DNA of 64,000 nt from UBA5614 sp034678545 (GTDB taxonomy: Bacteria; Cloacimonadota; Cloacimonadia; Cloacimonadales; Cloacimonadaceae), in assembly GCA_034678545.1 (NCBI GenBank), contig JAXDBS010000044.1, positions 1 through 64,000 on the forward strand, in the 5' to 3' direction. Position numbers and translations under genes: made by a program. The notes below the pieces were generated by a model that did no database searches, had not been told where the DNA came from, and worked only from the letters and a program-made list of their open reading frames with translations. This document shows positions 51,720 to 59,600 of the stretch, piece by piece; within the stretch, counting starts at the first letter, position 1; every line of letters begins with the position of its first letter.

Positions 51720-52459
51720 GTTTTCTGATCCCGAGCCTGAGTGACATGATCGATATCCTGATTATCGCTTTCTTGATCTTTCAGAGCATTCTCATTATGC
51801 GCCGGACAGGCAGTTACCAGATACTGTACGGTTTTCTGATCATCCTGTTCCTGTCCTTCCTGGCCGGCGTCATGAAATTACACATGATCTCGAGCGTGCT
51901 CGATTCTCTCCGCAGCCTTTGGATTTTGATTATGGTCATTATCTTCCAGCCTGAGATCCGCGAGTTGCTGACAAAGTTGAAACTATCTCCAGGACTCTTT
52001 AAAGGTAAGTCAGACAACAACCGGGATTTTTACGGCGCTCTGATTGATGCTGTCTCCGCCATGTCCTTCCGGAGAATTGGAGCTTTGATCGTAATGGAGC
52101 GCAAACGGCGGCTGGATGATTACATAAGCATCGGTGAAATGATCGACTCCGCCATGTCGCTGCGGTTGATCCTATCCATCTTCAATATAAAATCCGTGCT
52201 CCACGATGGTGCCATTATCATCAGAAACGGCAGGATCGCTTCTGCCAAGGTGGTGCTGCCGCTTTCTAAGAATCCTGAGTACATCAAAAAATACGGCACC
52301 CGGCATCTGGCTGCCCTGGGTATTTCTGAAGTCTCCGATGCGCTGGCAATAGTTGTTTCAGAGCAGACGGGCAGAGTATCGATAGCCTCCGGAGGTACCA
52401 TTCAAACAGACATAGCTTTTGAAGAGATGATGCAGATCATCACCGATGCCACAGTTTAA
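51716..52459 (+). CDS. cdaA: diadenylate cyclase CdaA (DisA_N/DAC family)
   Basis: Makes cyclic di-AMP from two ATP. 247 residues: two to three N-terminal membrane helices (~8-75) and a DAC domain. The DGA motif is LHDGAIII near 162. The RHR motif reads GTRHLAALG, with Leu198 in place of the last Arg. SEQTGRVSIASGG near 220 is family-typical. The pgpH-type hydrolase at 34133 completes the cycle. Activity is likely but the RHR change is worth noting. It overlaps folP by four bases and coaE by 14. Confidence 0.92.
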   Translation: MSFLIPSLSDMIDILIIAFLIFQSILIMRRTGSYQILYGFLIILFLSFLAGVMKLHMISSVLDSLRSLWILIMVIIFQPEIRELLTKLKLSPGLFKGKSDNNRDFYGALIDAVSAMSFRRIGALIVMERKRRLDDYISIGEMIDSAMSLRLILSIFNIKSVLHDGAIIIRNGRIASAKVVLPLSKNPEYIKKYGTRHLAALGISEVSDALAIVVSEQTGRVSIASGGTIQTDIAFEEMMQIITDATV

Positions 52460-53078
52460 GCGTCCGCTTATCATAGGCGTCACCGGCTCCATCGCTAGCG
52501 GTAAAAGCGCTGTCTGTAGGCTGCTCAGGAAATATTTCACGGTAATCTCTGCCGATAGGCTGGCGCATCAGGTTCTGAACAGGAAGAAATGCCGCGATAC
52601 CCTGTTCCGGAGATGGGGCGAAGCAATAATAAAAAACGGCCGCCCTGACAGAAGCAAGATTGCCAATCTTGTTTTCGGCAACGAGAAAGAACTTGCTTTC
52701 TTAAATTCACTGATCCATCCGGAAGTTTTAAAACTGATGCAAAAGAAAGTTGTTGCCTGCAGGGATCGGATTCTTGTGTTTGAAGTTCCTCTCCTGTTTG
52801 AGGCCAACCTGGATGATTGTTTTGACTATATTCTGCTGGTCGATGCGGCCGAAGAGACAAGGCTACAGCGCTTGATCTCAAAACGGAACGCTTCCAACCG
52901 TACCATAAGGCTAATAATAAGGTCTCAGACCAGTGATCTGGAAAAGAAGCAACGGGCAGATACTGTTATCAGCAACAACGGTTCTCTGAAAGATCTGAAG
53001 AAACAGGCTGAGGCATTCGTCTCCGGAATCCGGGCTGTCAAACACAGGCCTGTCAGACAGTTTGCAAGTCTCTGCTAG
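52446..53078 (+). CDS. coaE: dephospho-CoA kinase
   Basis: Last step of coenzyme A synthesis. 210 residues. P-loop GVTGSIASGKS at 11-21, SADRLAHQV near 35, IHPEV near 90, FEVPLLFEANLDDCFDYILLVDA near 112-134. The Lid-region arginines (LQRLISKRNAS) are present. The C-terminal tail is slightly long. It overlaps cdaA by 14 bases and ends eight bases from the convergent pfk gene. Confidence 0.93.
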   Translation: MPQFKRPLIIGVTGSIASGKSAVCRLLRKYFTVISADRLAHQVLNRKKCRDTLFRRWGEAIIKNGRPDRSKIANLVFGNEKELAFLNSLIHPEVLKLMQKKVVACRDRILVFEVPLLFEANLDDCFDYILLVDAAEETRLQRLISKRNASNRTIRLIIRSQTSDLEKKQRADTVISNNGSLKDLKKQAEAFVSGIRAVKHRPVRQFASLC

Positions 53079-53086
53079 GATCTGTA

Positions 53087-54307
53087 TTATTCGCGTTGTA
53101 GCAGTTTTGTAACAACAGGGGCTCGCAGCCTGTGAGCGGCGGGAAATCCTGATCCCAGCAGTGGACGCAGGTAAAACTTGAATTCGTCAGTTATGCCGTT
53201 TCCCGCGTGATTGATGAAGACGTCGTCCATATGGCGAGTCTTGCCGGCAATGTCCTTCAGGTTCTGCAATTGATAATCAACCGAATAGTAACCTGTGCGC
53301 TGGATTGAGATTGAGCCGTCCAGATTGTGCCAGATGGCGAATTGAGCCGCTTTTTCGCCAACTTCACGGGCTTCGTGTTGGTCTATGTCCGAGACGCAGC
53401 CGATGAAAGAACGCTGCAGGTAACCGAAGGTATCCGAGCGGATCCGCTTGATTTTCAGTTTCGTCCTCACCAGATCACTCAGCAGGTCACCCAGCATGCC
53501 CGTGCCGGATAGCTGGACATTGCCGTGAGCGTCCTTTTCCTGATTGGATGTGAGCTTCGTGATGATCGGGACTCCCTGATCGTCAATGATCCCCTCCGAA
53601 ACAGCCACGACGCAACGGCCATACCGTTCATACACTTCCCTGACTTCAGACAGGAAGTTCACCCTGTGAAAAGGCCTTTCCGGAAGGTAGATCAGGTGCG
53701 GCCCGTCATCCGGATATTTCTGGGCCAGAGCAGAAGCGGCGGTCAGGAATCCGGCATGCCGCCCCATAACAACTCCGATGTACACCCCAGGCAATGCGCG
53801 GTTGTCCAGATTGACACCGATGAATGCCTGGGCTACAAACCTGGCGGCCGATCCGTAACCGGGAGTATGGTCGTTCAGGACGAGGTCGTTGTCTATGGTT
53901 TTGGGTATGTGGATGGCCCTGAAATCGTAGTCCGCCTTTTTAGCTTCTTCGTTAACGATCCTGACTGTGTCAGAGGAATCATTGCCGCCGATGTAAAAAA
54001 AGTACCTTACATCGTGAGCTTTGAGGACTGAAAATATCTCACGGCAATATCTCACATCAGGTTTGTCACGCGTGGAAAAAAGGGCGGAGGAAGGTGTGTC
54101 GGCTACTTGTTCCAAGTTGTTTGTGGTCTCTTGAGTCAGATCAATGAAATCTTCGTTAACGATGCCCGCCACTCCGTTGCAAGCGCCGTAAACCCTCGTG
54201 ATCTGAGTGAATTTTCTGGATTCCAGGACTACTCCCACCATGGATTGGTTGATCACTGCGGTGGGGCCGCCGCCTTGGGCAACAACCACTTTACCTTCCA
54301 GTTTCAT
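53087..54307 (-). CDS. pfp: pyrophosphate-type 6-phosphofructokinase
   Basis: Family A phosphofructokinase, about 406 residues. N-terminal VVVAQGGGPTAVINQS. The phosphoryl-donor site reads GGNDSSDT near residue 107, with Asp in place of the Gly of ATP-type GGDGS, and PKTIDND near 134 has Lys where ATP-type enzymes have Gly. Both point to PPi as donor, the reversible glycolytic enzyme common in anaerobes. GRHAGF near 190 is the substrate segment. The frame begins at 54343, but GGGAG precedes the ATG at 54307, and the extra 12 residues are not family-like. Confidence 0.88.
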   Translation of the reverse strand: MKLEGKVVVAQGGGPTAVINQSMVGVVLESRKFTQITRVYGACNGVAGIVNEDFIDLTQETTNNLEQVADTPSSALFSTRDKPDVRYCREIFSVLKAHDVRYFFYIGGNDSSDTVRIVNEEAKKADYDFRAIHIPKTIDNDLVLNDHTPGYGSAARFVAQAFIGVNLDNRALPGVYIGVVMGRHAGFLTAASALAQKYPDDGPHLIYLPERPFHRVNFLSEVREVYERYGRCVVAVSEGIIDDQGVPIITKLTSNQEKDAHGNVQLSGTGMLGDLLSDLVRTKLKIKRIRSDTFGYLQRSFIGCVSDIDQHEAREVGEKAAQFAIWHNLDGSISIQRTGYYSVDYQLQNLKDIAGKTRHMDDVFINHAGNGITDEFKFYLRPLLGSGFPAAHRLRAPVVTKLLQRE

Positions 54308-54425
54308 GCTGAATCTCCCTTTTGCTGAACTGATACAAAGCATGCTTAATCAAAGCACATGATTCTGTAAAGGAAAAAAACCTTGCACAATATCATCCGG
54401 TGAAAATCTTGTAATCGGAGTTTAT

Positions 54426-56051
54426 ATGAGCTACATAGTCCTGGGACGAAAATACAGGCCGCAGATATTTGACGAGGTCTATTCGCAGGATCACATCACC
54501 AAGATCCTATCTAATGCCATAAAATCTAACCGGATAGCACACGCCTACCTTTTTACTGGCCCGCGGGGAGTAGGGAAGACTTCTATGGCCCGCATTCTGG
54601 CCAAGAGCCTGAACTGTGAAACCGGACCCACTGACAGGCCCTGCGGAAAATGCAACAACTGCCTGGAGATTTCTGCCAGCACTTCCACAGATGTCATCGA
54701 GATTGACGGAGCCTCCAATACCGGCGTGGATGATGTCAGGGAACTGCAAAAAGAGCTCTTTTATCCCCCGGCCAAATCGCATTACAAGATCTACATCATC
54801 GATGAAGTACACATGCTTTCCAAGAATGCATTCAACGCCTTCCTAAAGACACTGGAAGAACCGCCCGACAACGTTGTTTTTATATTCGCCACCACTGAAC
54901 CCCAGAAGGTGCTGGCCACGATCATATCCAGATGCCAGCGGTTCGATTTCAGGCGGATCCCGGTGGAGGACATAGTGGACAACCTTAAGAAGATTGCAGC
55001 TCAGGAAAAACTGGAAATCGATGAGGAATCGATTTATCTGATTGCCCGCAAATCAGACGGTGGCATGCGGGACGCACTTTCACTGCTGGACCAGGTCATT
55101 TCCTTTGCGGATGGACCAATCCGGATCGATCTGGTCAGGGGCGTCTTTAGCGAGCTTCCCCTTGTCACACACACACAGATTATGCAGTCAATATTGAACC
55201 ATGAGCCCCAGACCCTTATCCGGCAATATCACGACATTATTAACCAAGGCATCGATCTGACAGAATTCCTTAATAGTTTCCTAGATTTTCTGCGCCAGCT
55301 TGTCTTGCTCAAGGTCGGCATCACTCCACGTGGCATCATCAAGGATGACCTGGATGTCTGCCAGAAAATAACAAACCTCACGGAGCTCGATTTCCTGTTA
55401 TACCTGATCTCACTTGTCATCCAACTCAAACAGGACATCCGCGTCAGCTCGCATCCCTCCATCCTGATCGAGGTCGTCCTGATCAAGTTGACCCGGCTGG
55501 ATGAAATGGAACCTCTCGATAAGATCCTGGCACACCTGGAAAGGTTGCCAGAGACTGGGGCAGTTGCAACTTTGCCTGTCTTTTCTGGGGCAAGCCCGGC
55601 TCCCGTTAAGAAGGTGCAGGTAGTTGCACCGGATGCCGCTATCGAGATCGATTACACGCCCCCCAAAAAGGTCAGGGAACTTACCAAAGAACATGTCCTG
55701 GAGAACTGGGACAATTTCGTCGGTAAGATCAAATCAGGTAAAAAGCTGTTGTCTATCTATCTTAAAAAGGAAAACATCGCCGGCGTGAAAAGTGACCTCA
55801 TCTTCATGGATTGCGATTCCACCATTCAATACAAACTCGTCAGCGAGGCCAAGGAATCCCTGGACAACCTTTTGTCCAACTTCTTTGACCTGCCTGTTAA
55901 GCTAATCGTCCGGCTCAAGGAATCTGAACAGGTAGAGGATAAGCATACACCCACTTTGCAGGAGATTAGGGAAGCCAATCCCACCCTGGCCAAGCTGATC
56001 GAAATGACGGACGCCCTCATCCTGCCCAACACCGATCACCGGCGCAAGTGA
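54426..56051 (+). CDS. dnaX: DNA polymerase III tau/gamma subunit
   Basis: Clamp-loader ATPase, 541 residues. Begins YIVLGRKYRPQIFDEVYSQDHI; Walker A GPRGVGKTSMAR near 44, zinc module C-x8-C-x2-C-x2-C near 64-80 (RPCGKCNNC), Walker B IIDEVHMLSK near 125, sensor LLEEPP-type TLEEPPDNVVFIFATTEPQKV and SRCQRFDF. The long C-terminal extension (~365-541) suggests a tau-like form; no obvious poly-A slippery site for a gamma form was seen. GGAG precedes the ATG. HolB is encoded at 27831. Confidence 0.95.
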   Translation: MSYIVLGRKYRPQIFDEVYSQDHITKILSNAIKSNRIAHAYLFTGPRGVGKTSMARILAKSLNCETGPTDRPCGKCNNCLEISASTSTDVIEIDGASNTGVDDVRELQKELFYPPAKSHYKIYIIDEVHMLSKNAFNAFLKTLEEPPDNVVFIFATTEPQKVLATIISRCQRFDFRRIPVEDIVDNLKKIAAQEKLEIDEESIYLIARKSDGGMRDALSLLDQVISFADGPIRIDLVRGVFSELPLVTHTQIMQSILNHEPQTLIRQYHDIINQGIDLTEFLNSFLDFLRQLVLLKVGITPRGIIKDDLDVCQKITNLTELDFLLYLISLVIQLKQDIRVSSHPSILIEVVLIKLTRLDEMEPLDKILAHLERLPETGAVATLPVFSGASPAPVKKVQVVAPDAAIEIDYTPPKKVRELTKEHVLENWDNFVGKIKSGKKLLSIYLKKENIAGVKSDLIFMDCDSTIQYKLVSEAKESLDNLLSNFFDLPVKLIVRLKESEQVEDKHTPTLQEIREANPTLAKLIEMTDALILPNTDHRRK

Positions 56052-56068
56052 TCCTCCAGCCTTATTGA

Positions 56069-56317
56069 TCAGAGTTTATGAAGTTGTGCCTTGACGTAAT
56101 CTATCTTGTTTAACTTATCCAGCATTCCTGTCAGTTCTTTCGGCTTGCCCTCAACGTGCAGAACTAACAACCCATCCTGAGCGCACTTCTCAGTGGAAAC
56201 CTCGTGCAAACCTAAACGGACCTTGATATTGCATCCGTACTCGGTCAGGACTTTCTGGACCAATCCTGCTTCCTGACTACGGTGGTCGACCTTGATTGTA
56301 ACAATCTTATAAATCAT
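56069..56317 (-). CDS. ACT-like regulator, TM1266/iron-only hydrogenase system regulator family
   Basis: 82 residues: a single ferredoxin-like ACT module (IYKIVTIKVDHRSQEAGLVQKVLTEY; VRLGLHE; GLLVLHVEGKP; LNKIDYVKAQLHKL). The pattern of an early D-x-x-x-E, the LGLHE and C-x-x-D-G-L segments match the small TM1266 family found near HydEFG/Fe-only hydrogenase genes. None is in the window. AGAGGTG precedes the ATG at 56317; the frame extends six bases further to a GTG. It is convergent with dnaX, 17 bases apart. Confidence 0.65.
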   Translation of the reverse strand: MIYKIVTIKVDHRSQEAGLVQKVLTEYGCNIKVRLGLHEVSTEKCAQDGLLVLHVEGKPKELTGMLDKLNKIDYVKAQLHKL

Positions 56318-56433
56318 ATTCACCTCTGATCACATCCACCCGCGGTTTATGTTTTCTGTCCAGTAAATTTCTGCTCATCCCCTTCTCTTCCTTAAATCCA
56401 ACCGGAGAACCGCGCGGCATCAAGCATGCTAAT

Positions 56434-56446
56434 CCCGGGAGGATCC
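56434..56446. repeat. second copy of CCCGGGAGGATCC
   Basis: An exact 13-base match to 33885-33897 in the 286-base gap between the TM1266-like gene and the C25-like gene. Surrounding sequence is T-A/A-T plus CCCGGG, as in the array. No tandem units follow here. The rest of the gap is A+T rich and holds no gene. Confidence 0.5.
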
Positions 56447-56603
56447 TGTGTGGATGCCAGGTTGAAAGCAAGCAAGATGCAATACAAACAATGAATGTGA
56501 TTGTTCATAATCCGCGCCAAGAAAGACGAAAAATGTTGATTTGCACCACAAATTGCATATTTTAACTAACCAAATAGATATTACACTAATATAGAGGTTG
56601 ATT

Positions 56604-59600
56604 ATGAAACACTTGTCAACAATTTGCGTGATCAGGTCATGGGCTATGATCGTACTTATCGTGACCATGGCCTTTGCTGCACACGCCCTGGACCCCAATT
56701 TCAAATTGCTCAATCAATCACGGGATCAAATTAATCTGAGGTTTGACCTTGGGAACTGGAAACTGGAAATGCAAACTAAAGATGGCCAAAAGGTCCAAGT
56801 TGTTACTTCCAATGCCAGGCAAAATCTGTTTATCGGCGAAGAGGAAACACTTCCAGTTTACACTGCCATGCTTGCAATTCCGGGTGGGATGGATGTGGAA
56901 CTGTCAACCAATGTAACAGATTCCGATGTCGTTCAAACAGAAAGCATCGCCAATCGCAGTTTGATGGACGCGGCTAAAGGTTCTAATAATCTGTATCCCA
57001 GCCAAACCATTATTGTCTCTGAACCTGGTCAATTCAGAGATTTCAGGGTGGTCAGCATCAATGTGTATCCCTTTCAATATCAGGCAATAAGCAATGACTT
57101 GAAAGTGATGAGGTCGGCAAACATCGGTCTGCGGTTGGTCCCTTCCCGACAAGCTCCGAGCCATCCTAACCCTACTCAAGTATCTGTAAGTTATGATAAC
57201 ATATATAGGGCTTTGATACTCAATTATGATCAGTCCAGAGATCTAGCAATCACTGAACAACCTGTTCTTTTGATTATCTATCCCTCAGGAGGGGATACTG
57301 CTTTCTCGGACAAACTAGCGGAATTTGTCAGTTGGAAACAAAAAAAGGGTTATATCGTTAATTCCGCATCCACTGCCACTGCAGGCACCAGTTTCAATGA
57401 TGTGAAAAACTACCTGCAGGGACAATACGACAACACATCCACCCGGCCTGACGTTGTACTGATGATTGGAGATCCCCAAGCTGGACTGGTTGTACCATCT
57501 AATTCCGGACAATATGGCGACTTTCCATATACTCAGTTGGACGGAACGGATGAATATGGTGATGTTCAGATAGGCAGAATCTCAGTCGAAACCAGTGAGC
57601 AGTTCGGCATTTATGTCAACAAACTTATCTGGTACGAAAGTCAGGTGCCTACCACTTCCCCGTCATTTCTGGACCGCATGTTGCTGGTGGGAGATTCATA
57701 TTATTCAGGGATATCAACATATTACAACAATTACTACATAAGAGAAATCTCGCAGGCTGTGAATCCCGATTACAGCTACACGGAATACTGTGGCAGCTAT
57801 GGTTCTGGAATGCAAACTGCATTTGACAATGCTCTGATTCAGGGCGTTGGGTTTTTTAATTACCGGGGATACATGAACATGAGTGGATGGAGTCCGAACT
57901 CTTCGACAACTTTGAACAGCAACAAACCCAACCACGCAGTCTTCATAACCTGCGGTACTGGTACTTTTTACAGTGGGGATTCAGACAGCGAAACGTATAT
58001 CCGTTTGGGAACATCTTCAACCCCTGCAGGGGGAATAACCAGTCTGGGCATGGCTACTCTAGGAACTCACACTAGTATTAACAGCTTTCTGGCAACAGGT
58101 ACTTTTGACGGAGTTTTCAATTACGGCATGAGGACCATGGGCGAAGCTTCGATGTATTCACGCGCCTACCTGCAAAATATCTATGGCGTTTCTGACGCCA
58201 CCGACGCCTATACTTTCAAACGCTATTATAATCTGATGGGCGATCCGACTGCTGAGGTATTCATAACGATTCCCAAGACATTACAGATCAGTTGCCCTAC
58301 CACACTTGCCTCGGGAACCAGAAACCTGAGCGTCACTGTTACAGAGGGCGGCAATCCGGTAAATCAGGCTTGGGTCAACATCCAGCAGGAGGGAAACTGC
58401 AGCGTAACCACGGCTACAGATGATTCAGGAGTCGCAATTCTGGAATTACCTGCCGGTTTGACTGGCACGCTGACCATTACCGCCAGCAAGCATGATTACA
58501 AAACAGCCAGTCAGAATGTCTCTTTGAGCGCTGGTGGGCTTTATATTGGCAGTTATATAATCGATGATGACACCAATGGTAACTCCGACGGCAACAACAA
58601 TCAAACTCTTAATCCCGGAGAGACTGTCGAATTGTATGCCAGCATTACAAACTCTTCAAATATCACTTACAGCACCGTATCCGCATCCTTTACGTGCAGT
58701 AGCGAATACATCAGTCTGATACAGGGCACCGTTACTTTCCCTAACATAGCGGTCGGCAGCACAGTGACAGCCTCATTGCCCCTTGTCTTCAATGTGGCAA
58801 ATGATTGCCCTCACGGGCAGCAGCTCATGTTTACGGCAGCGGGTTCAAGTAGCAACGGATCCTGGAACTCAAATCTGCCCTTGACCGTATCCGGGGCGGA
58901 TCTGGACTACATAAGCTATAATCTCACCGGAGCTGACAGCTATCTAAGCCCCGGAGAAAGCGCCGGCCTATACACGACAATAGCCAACAACGGCACAGAA
59001 CAAATCTCAGCTGTTTATGGAATTCTACGCTCACTGTCCAACTATGTCGAAGTTAATGATTCTTTGAAGTATTTCGGCAACCTTGCATCCGGCTCCCAGG
59101 CTTCCAACAGCACTAATGCATTTATTGTTCAGGCGATATCACCAGCCATCGCTGGCATGCAGATTCCCATGGAACTTCATCTTTACAATAATACCGGGTA
59201 TCTGGAGATAGTTACATTCATACTCATAATTGGCAATATAGCTGTGAATCAGCCGCTGGGCCAGGACGGTTACGGTTATTTTATCTTTGACGGCGGAGAC
59301 ACTGATTATGACCATTGCCCCGTCTATAACTGGGTCGGTATAGCACCGGCGGAAGGGGGTTCGGGAACATCTCTGGCCATATCAGATGTGAACAATACAA
59401 CGGATGAAGGCGATCAAATCGGATCCGACTCCGGAGAAGTAATCACACTGCCTTTTACTTTTAGGTTCTACGGAGTCGATTACGATACTCTGACTGTCGT
59501 TTCCAATGGTTTTGTAACGTTTGGCTCCACCAGCAACTTTGACTGGCGGAACGGCCGCCTGCCAGGGGCAAGCGGACCCAATGCAATGTTAGCGCCCTTT

